64,000 bases of DNA from an uncultured Streptomyces sp. GTDB taxonomy: Bacteria > Actinomycetota > Actinomycetes > Streptomycetales > Streptomycetaceae. Shown here one piece after another: positions 1-10,051 of this stretch. The notes under the pieces are model-generated. The model was not told the DNA's origin. It did no database searches and worked only from the letters and a program-made list of their open reading frames with translations. Location of the stretch: assembly GCF_947488945.1 (NCBI RefSeq), contig NZ_CANLBS010000005.1:310001-374000 (forward strand). Direction: 5' to 3'. The translations under genes were made by a program, and so were the position numbers. Numbering within the stretch: position 1 is the stretch's first letter; every line of letters starts with the position of its first letter.

Positions 1-2427
<2,427 letters not shown>

Positions 2428-2507
2428 TCATTGCATGAGCCTGACAAGCCATGATGTCGCCTTTCCCTGGAGAACGTAGGCCGTGGGCGCGGCGGCGTGC
2501 ATCGCGA

Positions 2508-2520
2508 TGGGAGCGCTCCC
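2508..2520. promoter_or_regulatory. CebR-like operator, 13 of 14 positions
   Basis: TGGGAGCGCTCCC followed by G instead of A matches 13 of 14 positions of the CebR palindrome recognised upstream of cellulose-utilisation genes in Streptomyces. It lies on the GH9 side of the divergent region, about 440 bp before the chosen GH9 start. A weak minus-strand promoter could sit just beyond it, implying a long GH9 leader; that promoter is inferred only. Confidence 0.65.
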
Positions 2521-2846
2521 GCGCTTCAGATTGCCGCGCCGCGAAACGAAGCGGCAATGTGCGAACACGCCACTTCCGCCGTGTGGCTGAAAGTACGCGC
2601 TCGCCAGTAGGCCCCCTGCCCGGCGGCGCCGCGCGGTCGGCCGCCGAAGGGCCGGGGCGGGGCAGCCGGCGCCGCTCTTCTCCCCCGCGCCCGGTGGCCG
2701 CCCCGGCGCGGCCGGGCCTGCCCTTCGGGAATCCCCGGCCTCCCTCCGGTGGGCGCGCGAGGGCGACCGGGAGCGCCCGACCAGGGCTCGTGGGAGCCGG
2801 GCCGAGTCGTCGCAGGAAACCCGAAATCGCTTTTGCTGCACGGGCG

Positions 2847-2888
2847 TTGACAGCACGTTACGGTCCTCTCACTATGGGAGCGCTCCCA
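2847..2888 (+). promoter_or_regulatory. Promoter overlapped by perfect CebR operator
   Basis: A TTGACA -35 box (2847-2852), a 17-bp spacer and a CACTAT -10-like box (2870-2875) form a sigma-70-type promoter for the hydrolase gene starting at 3091. The perfect palindrome TGGGAGCGCTCCCA at 2875-2888 covers the -10 end and expected start of transcription, the placement expected for repression by CebR with release by cellobiose or cellotriose. Confidence 0.85.
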
Positions 2889-3090
2889 CACGTCGGATCC
2901 AGCTGCCCACCCGCTTGTGCCTCGCCCGCAACGCGCTCACGTCTCGCCTTCCGCGCGGGCCCGCGCGGGACGTTCCGCCGCCCGGTCGACTCCTCGCCCG
3001 CCACGCCGGTCGTTCGCCTGCCCAGCTTCACGGCCCGACATCCACCGACCCGCCCCGCCCGTGACGACGGACCACCCAGTGAGGACTCCC

Positions 3091-5217
3091 ATGCCAGCAC
3101 CGCACGGACCCGGCCGCCCGGCCGCCACCGGCATACGCCCCTTCGCGCGGGGCGCGGCCGTTCTGGCCGTGGCCACAGCCCTGCTGACGTCGCTGGTCGG
3201 CGTTGCGCCCGCCGCGTCACCGACGACCGACGTCGCGGACGCGGAGGTGCAGGTCAACGCCCAGGCGTCGCTGGGCCGCCTGTCCGACACCGCCCGCGGC
3301 GTCAACACCGCCGTGTGGGACTCGCACATGAACGATCCCGAGGTCGCCGACCTGATGAAGGCGGCCGACGTGGGCGCGATGCGCTACCCGGGTGGGTCGT
3401 ACGCGGACATCTACCACTGGGAGACGCACACGGCGCCCGGAGGCTATGTCGCCCCGGGTACCGGCTTCGACGCCTTCATGGGCACCGTCCGCGCCACCGG
3501 CGCACAGCCGATCCTCATCGCCAACTACGGGTCGGGCACGCCCGAGGAGGCGGCCGGCTGGGTCAGGTACGCGAACATCACCAAGGCGTACGGCGCGAAG
3601 TACTGGGAGATCGGCAACGAGATCTACGGCAACGGCCACTACGGCAGCGGCTGGGAGCACGACGACCACCAGGACAAGAGCCCTCGGGAGTACGCCCGCC
3701 AGGTGCGTGCCTACGCCGCGGCCATGAAGGCCGTCGACCCGACCGTCAAGATCGGCGCGGTCCTCACCTCTCCGGGCGAATGGCCGGACGGCGTGGTGGG
3801 CGAGGGGGACCCGGGTGACTGGAACAACACCGTGCTCCCCGCAGTGGCCGACGTCATCGACTTCGTGAGCGTCCACTGGTACGCGGGTGGATCCGACACC
3901 ACCGCCGCGGACGCCTCGGCCAGACTGGCCAGGCTGCCCGGTGGACTGCGGGAGGTGCGCAGCCAGCTCGACCGGTACGCGGGCGCAGACTCACCGGACA
4001 TCGGCATCGCCCTCACCGAGATCAACACCAACACGGGTGGCGCCCGGCTCACCGCCCGTCCCAACGGACTGTTCGCCGCCGACGCGTTCATGACGGCTCT
4101 GGAGAACGGCGTGTTCACCGTCGACTGGTGGAACACCCACAACGGCATCGACCGGATCACGACCGTCGACGGCGAGACGGACTACGGCGACATGGGGATG
4201 CTCTCCAGCGGCGCTTGCAGCGGTGACGTGTGCGAGCCGGCTCCGAACACGCCCTTCCACCCCTACTACGGCATGAAGATGACCAGCCGACTGGGCGTCG
4301 AGGGCGACACCATGGTCGCTGCCTCGTCCTCCGCGCAGGACGTCACGGCACACGCGGTGCTCCGTCGCGACGGGCGGCTGAGCCTCATGCTCATCAACAA
4401 GAACCCGGACGCCGCCCGGACCGTGGACCTCGCGTACGCGGGCTTCACGCCGTCCGCCACCACGCCCGAGGCCAGCCGCTACGCACGGGGCGACAGCGAC
4501 ATCACCGCGCTCGCCGCCGGGGAGGCGTCCGCCTCCCGGGTCACCGTGCCACCGTACGCACTGCTCACCCTCACCCTCGAACCGCGAGCCGGCACCGGTC
4601 CGGGTTCCTCGGCCGCCGGAACCCCGGGCACCCCGAGGCTGGACGGGGTGAGCGCCACCACCGCGCGCCTGTCCTGGACGAGCGCGACGGGCGCGGCCCG
4701 CTACCTCGTCCAGGAGCGCGACGGCTCGCACACCCGCCTGGTCGGCGAGGCCACCGGCACGTCCGTGACCCTGCGGAACCTGCCCCCGGGCAGCACCCAC
4801 ACGGTCCACGTGCTGGCGGCCGATGCCTCGGGGCGGCTCTCCGCCCCGTCCTCCCCCCTGACCTTCACCACCGGCGTTCCGTCGGACGCGGCCTGCACCG
4901 TGACGTACCGCCGGGACACGAGCTGGGGCAACGGTTTCGTGTCCACGGTCACCGTCCGGAACCTCTCCGACACGCCGATCACCGGCTGGACCGTCGACTG
5001 GGACTGGCCGACCGTGAGTCAGACGGTGTCCTCCGGCTGGAACGCCACGTTCCACCAAACCGGCTCACACGTGCGCGTGACCGCACCCGATGGCGCGGGG
5101 CCGCTGGCCCCGGGTGGTGGTTCGACGGCCTCCTTCGGATTCGTCGGCGCCAACGACGGGCCCAATCCGGACCCGACGGCCTTCCGCCTCAACGGCGCCG
5201 TCTGCTCGAGCGGCTGA
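3091..5217 (+). CDS. Secreted clan GH-A hydrolase with Fn3 and CBM2
   Basis: Predicted 708-aa secreted plant-polysaccharide-active protein. A signal peptide (about 1-42) precedes a (beta/alpha)8-type catalytic domain. The domain carries WEIGNE, with Glu177 as likely acid/base, and LTEIN, with Glu310 as likely nucleophile, as in clan GH-A families such as GH51 and GH39. An Fn3 module (about 511-597) and a C-terminal CBM2 (about 601-708, two cysteines, conserved Trp residues) follow. Such proteins are often annotated only as cellulose-binding protein, so substrate is open (arabinofuranoside, xyloside or beta-glucan). ATG 3091 has GAGGA at 6 nt; the frame extends upstream only as Arg/Pro-rich sequence. 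A CebR operator controls the promoter and a strong hairpin follows. Confidence 0.85.
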   Translation: MPAPHGPGRPAATGIRPFARGAAVLAVATALLTSLVGVAPAASPTTDVADAEVQVNAQASLGRLSDTARGVNTAVWDSHMNDPEVADLMKAADVGAMRYPGGSYADIYHWETHTAPGGYVAPGTGFDAFMGTVRATGAQPILIANYGSGTPEEAAGWVRYANITKAYGAKYWEIGNEIYGNGHYGSGWEHDDHQDKSPREYARQVRAYAAAMKAVDPTVKIGAVLTSPGEWPDGVVGEGDPGDWNNTVLPAVADVIDFVSVHWYAGGSDTTAADASARLARLPGGLREVRSQLDRYAGADSPDIGIALTEINTNTGGARLTARPNGLFAADAFMTALENGVFTVDWWNTHNGIDRITTVDGETDYGDMGMLSSGACSGDVCEPAPNTPFHPYYGMKMTSRLGVEGDTMVAASSSAQDVTAHAVLRRDGRLSLMLINKNPDAARTVDLAYAGFTPSATTPEASRYARGDSDITALAAGEASASRVTVPPYALLTLTLEPRAGTGPGSSAAGTPGTPRLDGVSATTARLSWTSATGAARYLVQERDGSHTRLVGEATGTSVTLRNLPPGSTHTVHVLAADASGRLSAPSSPLTFTTGVPSDAACTVTYRRDTSWGNGFVSTVTVRNLSDTPITGWTVDWDWPTVSQTVSSGWNATFHQTGSHVRVTAPDGAGPLAPGGGSTASFGFVGANDGPNPDPTAFRLNGAVCSSG

Positions 5218-5254
5218 CGCCCGGTCCGCCGGGGACCGGGCCGCCGGGGCCACC

Positions 5255-5279
5255 CCCTCCCGGGCGAACCCCGGGAGGG
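5255..5279. terminator. Hairpin after the CBM2 hydrolase gene
   Basis: A perfect 10-bp stem, ccctcccggg (5255-5264) with its complement (5270-5279), closes on a 5-nt loop 38 bp after the hydrolase stop. There is no U-tract, which is common for Streptomyces terminators. Confidence 0.7.
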
Positions 5280-5305
5280 CGAGCCGAGGGTTCCGTTCCC
5301 GCAGC

Positions 5306-5350
5306 CCTGACTGCGGTAAGCCTGACTGCGGTAAGCCTGACTGCGGTAGG
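5306..5350. repeat. Three tandem copies of a 15-bp unit
   Basis: CCTGACTGCGGTAAG is repeated three times (5306-5320, 5321-5335, 5336-5350; the last copy ends GTAGG). It lies between the convergent ends of the CBM2 hydrolase and the oxidoreductase gene, immediately past the latter's stop. Confidence 0.9.
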
Positions 5351-5363
5351 GACGGTCGTGGCT

Positions 5364-6803
5364 TCAACCCCGGTAGGTCTCCAGCAACCGCAGCCACACC
5401 TCGCTGATGGTCGGGTAGGCCGGGACCGCGTGCCACAGGCGGGAGAGGGGGATCTCCGCGGCGATCGCCACGGTGGCCGAGTGCAGGAGTTCGCCGACGC
5501 CGGGGCCGACGAAGGTGACGCCGAGCACGGTCTCCCGGTCGAGGTCCACGACCATCCTCGCCCGGCCCTCGTAGCCGTCGGCGTACAGACCGGCCCCGGC
5601 CACCGAGGCGAGGTCGTAGTCGACGGCGCGGACGCGGCGGCCCGAACGCTCGGCCTCGGCGAGGGTCAGGCCGGCGGACGCGGCCTCCGGGTCGGTGAAG
5701 ACGACCTGGGGGACGGCGTCGTGGTCGGCGGTGGCGGCGTGCGCGCCCCAGCGGTCGGTCTCCAGCAGGGGGACGCCCTGCGCGCGCGCGGCGATGGAGT
5801 CCCCGGCGATCCGGGCCTGGTACTTGCCCTGATGGGTGAGGAGAGCCCGGTGGTTGACGTCTCCGACCGCGTAGAGCCAGTCGCTGCCCTCGACGCGGAG
5901 GGTGTCGTCGACGGTGAGCCAGTCGCCGGGGGTGAGGCCGGCCGTCTCCAGGCCGAGGTCGTCGGTGCGCGGGGCCCGGCCGGTGGCGAAGAGGATCTCG
6001 TCGGCCTCGACGGGGTCGCCGTCGTCGAGTTCCACGGTGACCGGGGCGTCGGGCCCGGGGCGTCGGAGGCCGGTGACGTTCACGCCGTACCGGATGCGGG
6101 CGCCGGCCGCGGTGAGGGAGCGGGCGACCAGTTCACCGGCGAACGGTTCCATCTTCGGCAGCAGGCCCCCGCCCCGGACGAGGAGGGTGACCTCGGCCCC
6201 CAGGCCCTGCCAGGCGGTCGCCATCTCGACGCCGACCACGCCGCCGCCCACCACGACGAGCCGGCGCGGCACCTCCTTGGCGCTGGTGGCTTCCCGGCTG
6301 GTCCAGGGGCGGGCCGCGTCGATGCCGGGCAGGTCGGGGAGGACGGCCCGGCTGCCGGTGCACACGGCGACGGCGTGGCGGGCGGTGAGCCGGCGGACGG
6401 AGCCGTCGGGGGCGGTGACCGAGACCTCCCGCCGTCCGGTCAGCCGGCCGGTGCCGCGCAGCACGGCCGCGCCGATGCCCTCCAGCCACTCGACCTGGCC
6501 GTCGTCCTTCCAGTGGGCCGCTTCCTCGTCCCGCCGGGCGAGGACGGCGGCGGCGTCGAGCGGACCGCGGACCGCGTCCCCGAGTCCGGGCGTCCTGCGT
6601 GCGTCCGCACGGGCGACGACCGGGCGGAGCAGGGCCTTGCTGGGCATGCAGGCCCAGTAGGAGCATTCGCCGCCGACCAGCTCGGACTCCACCACGGCGG
6701 TGCTCAGCCCGGCGGCACGGGTCCGGTCCGCGACGTTCTCCCCGACGGGTCCCGCGCCGATCACCACGACGTCGTATTCGGCAGTGTTCACAGCTTCAGT
6801 CAT
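5364..6803 (-). CDS. FAD/NAD(P)-dependent disulfide oxidoreductase family protein
   Basis: A 479-aa class I pyridine-nucleotide-disulfide oxidoreductase, a family of cytoplasmic homodimers related to lipoamide dehydrogenase and mercuric reductase. It shows the N-terminal FAD motif GAGPVG (16-21), a redox pair Cys47-x4-Cys52 in GGECSYWACMPSK, a second GGGVVG nucleotide-binding motif and a C-terminal dimerisation domain. The usual C-terminal HxHPTxSE base motif reads PAYPTISE, with Tyr (about residue 463) replacing the His that partners the disulfide. Classical dithiol chemistry is therefore doubtful and quinone or other electron acceptors are plausible. ATG 6803 has GAGGAG upstream. It is divergent from trxC by 128 bp, suggesting a redox-related role; the recalled S. 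coelicolor neighbour SCO0884 is similar. Confidence 0.85.
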   Translation of the reverse strand: MTEAVNTAEYDVVVIGAGPVGENVADRTRAAGLSTAVVESELVGGECSYWACMPSKALLRPVVARADARRTPGLGDAVRGPLDAAAVLARRDEEAAHWKDDGQVEWLEGIGAAVLRGTGRLTGRREVSVTAPDGSVRRLTARHAVAVCTGSRAVLPDLPGIDAARPWTSREATSAKEVPRRLVVVGGGVVGVEMATAWQGLGAEVTLLVRGGGLLPKMEPFAGELVARSLTAAGARIRYGVNVTGLRRPGPDAPVTVELDDGDPVEADEILFATGRAPRTDDLGLETAGLTPGDWLTVDDTLRVEGSDWLYAVGDVNHRALLTHQGKYQARIAGDSIAARAQGVPLLETDRWGAHAATADHDAVPQVVFTDPEAASAGLTLAEAERSGRRVRAVDYDLASVAGAGLYADGYEGRARMVVDLDRETVLGVTFVGPGVGELLHSATVAIAAEIPLSRLWHAVPAYPTISEVWLRLLETYRG

Positions 6804-6849
6804 GCGGACAGTCTCCTCGGGGGTATGGGACTCGGCCACCAGGGCAGGC

Positions 6850-6875
6850 GGAATACGGATCCCGCCGTCATGGTT
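6850..6875 (+). promoter_or_regulatory. Sigma-R-type promoter for trxC
   Basis: GGAAT (6850-6854), an 18-nt spacer and GTT (6873-6875) match the published sigma-R pattern GGAAT-N18/19-GTT exactly. It points to the thioredoxin gene beginning at 6932, leaving a leader of about 50 nt. Sigma-R with its anti-sigma RsrA is the Streptomyces thiol-oxidative-stress system, and thioredoxin genes are classical targets. Confidence 0.8.
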
Positions 6876-6931
6876 GTGGCGGACAGGTTCGAACCGGCAC
6901 GTCACACGGGTACGAGAAGAGGGAGCCGAGC

Positions 6932-7354
6932 ATGAGCACCGTAGAGCTGACCAAGGACAACTTCGACCAGGTGGTCAGTGACAACGACTTCGTGCTGATC
7001 GATTTCTGGGCTTCCTGGTGCGGTCCGTGCCGGCAGTTCGCGCCGGTGTACGACTCGGCCTCCGAGCGCCACCCGGACCTCGTCTTCGCGAAGGTCGACA
7101 CGGAGGCGCAGCAGGAGCTGGCGGCCGCGTTCGAGATCCGTTCCATCCCGACGCTGATGATCGTGCGCGACAACGTGGCGATCTTCTCACAGCCGGGGGC
7201 GCTCCCCGAGGCGGCCCTGGAAGACGTCATCGGCCAGGCGCGCAACCTCGACATGGACGAGGTGCGCAAGTCGGTCGAGGAGGAGCAGCGGAGCCGCCAG
7301 GCGCAGACTGAGCCGCAGGCCCAGGCCCAGGGTGAGGCGCCGGAGCAGCAGTAG
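6932..7354 (+). CDS. trxC: Thioredoxin (TrxC-like)
   Basis: A 140-aa thioredoxin, the general cytoplasmic protein-disulfide reductase recycled by thioredoxin reductase. The active site WCGPC lies at about residues 30-34 in FWASWCGPC, and the cis-proline loop SIPTL follows. The fold ends near residue 108; beyond it is an unusual 30-residue Gln/Glu/Ala-rich tail rich in QAQ and EQ, probably disordered. ATG 6932 has GGGAG at good distance, and a sigma-R-type promoter lies upstream. The gene ends at a strong T-tailed terminator. Naming as trxC rests on the remembered S. coelicolor locus SCO0885 and the sigma-R promoter; function as a thioredoxin is secure. Confidence 0.92.
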   Translation: MSTVELTKDNFDQVVSDNDFVLIDFWASWCGPCRQFAPVYDSASERHPDLVFAKVDTEAQQELAAAFEIRSIPTLMIVRDNVAIFSQPGALPEAALEDVIGQARNLDMDEVRKSVEEEQRSRQAQTEPQAQAQGEAPEQQ

Positions 7355-7401
7355 CACCGCGCCGGTGAGTGGCGCGCCCGCGCGTACGGGCGCGTACGGA
7401 G

Positions 7402-7442
7402 ACGGCCCCGGGTCCGAGTGATCGGACGACCGGGGCCGTTTT
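7402..7442. terminator. Intrinsic terminator after trxC
   Basis: A long stem (acggccccgg at 7402-7411 with 7430-7439, plus inner gtccg at 7412-7416 with 7423-7427) is followed by TTTT. It separates the convergent trxC and the minus-strand hypothetical gene and could serve both. Confidence 0.9.
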
Positions 7443-7473
7443 CGCGTGTCCGGGCGTGGGCGGTGAGCGCCGC

Positions 7474-7998
7474 TCAGCGGGCGGGACCGCTCCCGCCGGG
7501 GTCCGTGCCGGTGGAGCCGTCGGTTCCGGTGGAGGTGCCGTCGGCCTGCTCGACGGGGGTCTCGGCGCCCGGCGTCTCCGTGCGGTCCAGGGCACCGGGG
7601 CTGTGCACGCCCGTGCGGGAGTCCTTGTCGGGGGCCCCTCCCCCGGCCGTCGTCGGGGTGGTCGCGGCTGCGGCGGCTTCGGCCCGGTCCGCGGCGCCGG
7701 GGAGGATGTCGGTGGCGGGTCCGGGGCGGCCCGGCGCGCGCTCGGAGACGCGTACCGACAGGCCGTAGTCCAGTTCCGCGCCGTCGACGAGCAGCGCCTC
7801 GACCGTGTGGGTGGCCGGGTCGATGTCCGCCTCGACGCCCTCGCCGGCGTAACGGGGGTAGCCGGACGCCCCGGTGTCGCCGGTGGCGGCGACGACCGCC
7901 GAGCGGATGGCCCGGCCGGGCCCGTCGGCGCCACCGGTCTCCCCGCCGCCCGCGAACTCGGGCACCAGCAGGATCTCGTAGCTCTGCGGATGGCTCAT
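7474..7998 (-). CDS. Hypothetical protein with acidic disordered tail
   Basis: A 174-aa protein of unknown function, not recognised. The first 85 residues look folded (hydrophobic YEILLVPEF start, then an IRSAVV...YPRYAGEGVEADID stretch and VEALLVDGAELDYGLSVRV). Residues 90-174 are Pro/Thr/Gly/Asp/Glu-rich, low in hydrophobics and probably disordered. No signal peptide or membrane segment is seen. GGAG sits directly before the ATG and a TAGCGT -10-like box lies a few bases further up, so the leader is very short. Codon use fits Streptomyces, which supports a real gene. It is convergent with trxC. Confidence 0.6.
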   Translation of the reverse strand: MSHPQSYEILLVPEFAGGGETGGADGPGRAIRSAVVAATGDTGASGYPRYAGEGVEADIDPATHTVEALLVDGAELDYGLSVRVSERAPGRPGPATDILPGAADRAEAAAAATTPTTAGGGAPDKDSRTGVHSPGALDRTETPGAETPVEQADGTSTGTDGSTGTDPGGSGPAR

Positions 7999-8193
7999 GC
8001 TCCGACGCTAGACACCCCCGCGGTGCACCGCACGTCGTCGGCCGAGGGCCGCGGGCCCCGGCGTCACCGTCCGCGTCGCCGGGACTCCGTCCGCGTCGCT
8101 GCCGGGGGCTCCGGCGGCGCCCTCCGCGCCGGCCGTCGCCGGCGGGCTCCGGCGGGGAGGCCGGTTCGGGTTCGCTCGCCACCGGGGGCGCGA

Positions 8194-9216
8194 TCAGCCG
8201 GATTCGCGGGGCACCACCCGGGCGCGGAGCAGGTCGTGGTGTTCCGGCGGGCCGCCGGGGCGGGTGACCAGCGCGTCGATGAGTTCGGCGAGCGGCTGCG
8301 CGGGGGCGATCTCGGCGCGGACCGTCGTGAGGCGCGGGCGCAGCAGCCGGCCGAGCATCAGGTCGTCGGCGCCGACGAGCGCCACCTCGCCGGGGACCTC
8401 GACACCGGCGTCCTGGAACGCCCGCAGCAGCAGCATCGCGTACTCGTCGTTGCAGGTGAAGACGGCGTCCAGGGCGCGGCGCCGCCAGTGGCGGGCCAGT
8501 TCGGCGGCGTCGTCCTCGTCGTACCGCAGCGGCAGCGGTTCGACGTGGGCCCCGGCCCGTTCGGCGGCACGGCGGGCGCCTTCGAGGCGGGGTGCGGCCG
8601 ACGGGGCCATCACGGTGTCCGCCGGCGCCACGACGCCGATGCGGCGGCAGCCGCGGGCCAGCAGGTGGCGCACGGCGCACGCGCCGACCTCCCGCTGGTC
8701 CATGACCAGGGCGTGCGCGCCGTCCACGGGCTGGGCGCCGAGGGTGATCACGGCGCGGGCGCCGGAGCGGGTGAGGACCGCCCTGCCGTACGGGGTGAGG
8801 GAGAGCGCGGGCGGTACGACGACCGCGACCGGGCGCAGTTCGGCCCAGGCGCGCGCAGCCTCGTCGGGCGCGAGGCCGCCGCTGCCGTACTGGACCACGG
8901 TGTAGTCGAGGCGGCGCAGTCCGGCCTGGAGTTCCGAGACGACCTGCTGGTGGGGCGGGGCTTCGGGGACGGCTCCGACGGGCAGCAGCACCGTGCGCGT
9001 GCGCCCGGCGCGGAGGCTGCGGGCGGCGGCGTGCGGGACGTAACCGAGGTCGCGGGCGGCCTCCTTGACCCGGCGCCGGGTGGCCTCGCTGATCCGCATG
9101 GTGGTGTTGTTGTTGAGTACGTACGACACGGTGGCCCGGGACACGCCCGCCAGACGCGCCACGTCGGCGCTCGTCGGGACGGGGGCGGGGGTGGGCTGCT
9201 GGGGTAACTGGCTCAT
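8194..9216 (-). CDS. LacI family transcriptional regulator with early TTA codon
   Basis: A 340-aa LacI/GalR repressor. The helix-turn-helix (about 15-40, ADVARLAGVSRATVSYVLNN) is followed by the hinge (HAAARSLRAG) and a periplasmic-binding-protein-like ligand domain with the FTCNDEYAMLLL and GADDLMLGRLL motifs typical of the family. The ligand is unknown; no sugar gene is adjacent, so the target may be distant or the gene itself. Codon 4 is TTA (9205-9207), the rare leucine codon read only by the bldA tRNA, so translation may be delayed until development. The ATG at 9216 has no clear ribosome-binding site. A 9-bp-arm inverted repeat lies upstream at 9376-9400. Confidence 0.9.
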   Translation of the reverse strand: MSQLPQQPTPAPVPTSADVARLAGVSRATVSYVLNNNTTMRISEATRRRVKEAARDLGYVPHAAARSLRAGRTRTVLLPVGAVPEAPPHQQVVSELQAGLRRLDYTVVQYGSGGLAPDEAARAWAELRPVAVVVPPALSLTPYGRAVLTRSGARAVITLGAQPVDGAHALVMDQREVGACAVRHLLARGCRRIGVVAPADTVMAPSAAPRLEGARRAAERAGAHVEPLPLRYDEDDAAELARHWRRRALDAVFTCNDEYAMLLLRAFQDAGVEVPGEVALVGADDLMLGRLLRPRLTTVRAEIAPAQPLAELIDALVTRPGGPPEHHDLLRARVVPRESG

Positions 9217-9375
9217 GGCGACCGGCAGTCTCGCAGACTCCCGCGGTGCCCCTGCTCCCGGGGCGCGCGGGACGGGCCGGTGGGAAGGGGCCGGGAGCCG
9301 GTACGCGACGGGGGCGGGTGGGACATGGCCGCGGACCGGCCGGACGTGCGGCCGACGCGGGCGCGACACGCCCGG

Positions 9376-9400
9376 CCTCACCCTGAGGTCGAGGGTGAGG
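9376..9400. promoter_or_regulatory. Inverted repeat upstream of LacI gene, possible operator
   Basis: CCTCACCCT (9376-9384) and AGGGTGAGG (9392-9400) form perfect 9-bp arms around a 7-nt centre, 160 bp before the LacI start. It could be an autoregulatory operator or an RNA hairpin; no protein can be named. Confidence 0.4.
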
Positions 9401-9444
9401 GTTCGGTGCCGCGTAAAACACCTCACCGGAGCTGACGCACCGTC

Positions 9445-9473
9445 TGGAACAGGTGGTGCACGGCGGGTACGAT
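9445..9473 (+). promoter_or_regulatory. Putative sigma-70-type promoter for PemK-like gene
   Basis: TGGAAC (9445-9450), a 17-bp spacer and TACGAT (9468-9473) fit Streptomyces housekeeping promoters moderately well and would give a leader of about 100 nt. Confidence 0.4.
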
Positions 9474-9583
9474 CGCCCGGCCGGCGTTCCGGCAGGACCG
9501 CACGGGTGACCCGGCGCGCGGTCGGCGGTCCGGGGGCGCGGCCCCGCTCGGGGTGGCCGGGGGCGAGGTTCTACGGTGGGGGG

Positions 9584-10051
9584 ATGACGTACCCCCACCG
9601 CGCCTCGGGCGCCGCCGGCTCCTTCGACCTCCCCGGCCGGGAGGGCCCCACCACCACCGAGCAGGCCGACCCGGACGCCGTCGGTCCCGTCCGCACCTCC
9701 TACGCCCCGGACCGCGACGGCGATCCCGACCCGGGCGAGATCGTGTGGACCTGGGTGCCCTTCGAGGAGGGGGACGGGAGGGGCAAGGACCGGCCGGTCC
9801 TCATCGTGGCGCGCGAGGCGGCGGGCACGCTGCTCGCGGTTCAACTGTCCAGCAAGCAGCACGACATGGACCGCGAGTGGGTGACGCTCGGCGCGGGCCC
9901 CTGGGACAGCTCCGGGCGGCCCTCCTGGGCGGACCTGGACCGGGTGCTGCGGGTCCACCCGGAAGGGATGCGGCGCGAGGCCTGCGCCCTGGACCGTGAG
10001 CGCTTCGACCGGGTCTCCGACCGGCTGCGGGAGCGCTACGGCTGGAGCTGA
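9584..10051 (+). CDS. PemK/MazF-like toxin-fold protein
   Basis: A 155-aa protein. Residues 50-150 resemble the PemK/MazF ribonuclease-toxin fold: GEIVWTWVPF start strand, then GKDRPVLIVAR, AVQLSSKQHD and a conserved C-terminal helix. The first 45 residues are a polar extension. MazF/PemK enzymes cut mRNA and are normally paired with a short antitoxin gene immediately upstream. None is seen here, so this may be a solitary housekeeping relative as found in many Streptomyces. ATG 9584 lies after a GGTGGGGGG purine run. The last 16 nt overlap, tail to tail, the end of the PARG-like gene. Activity as a toxin is unproven. Confidence 0.65.
   Translation: MTYPHRASGAAGSFDLPGREGPTTTEQADPDAVGPVRTSYAPDRDGDPDPGEIVWTWVPFEEGDGRGKDRPVLIVAREAAGTLLAVQLSSKQHDMDREWVTLGAGPWDSSGRPSWADLDRVLRVHPEGMRREACALDRERFDRVSDRLRERYGWS

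Larger units (their letters stand above)
9217..9583. other. Divergent intergenic region, LacI gene / PemK gene
   Basis: About 370 bp without a gene. It contains the inverted repeat at 9376-9400 and a promoter-like pair for the PemK gene at 9445-9473. Reading frames through it are arginine-rich and not protein-like. Confidence 0.6.

Noticed and set aside
2917..3090. N-terminal extension of the CBM2 hydrolase from an upstream ATG
   Set aside because: The extension is Arg/Pro/Ser-rich and would precede the signal peptide; ATG 3091 has the ribosome-binding site.
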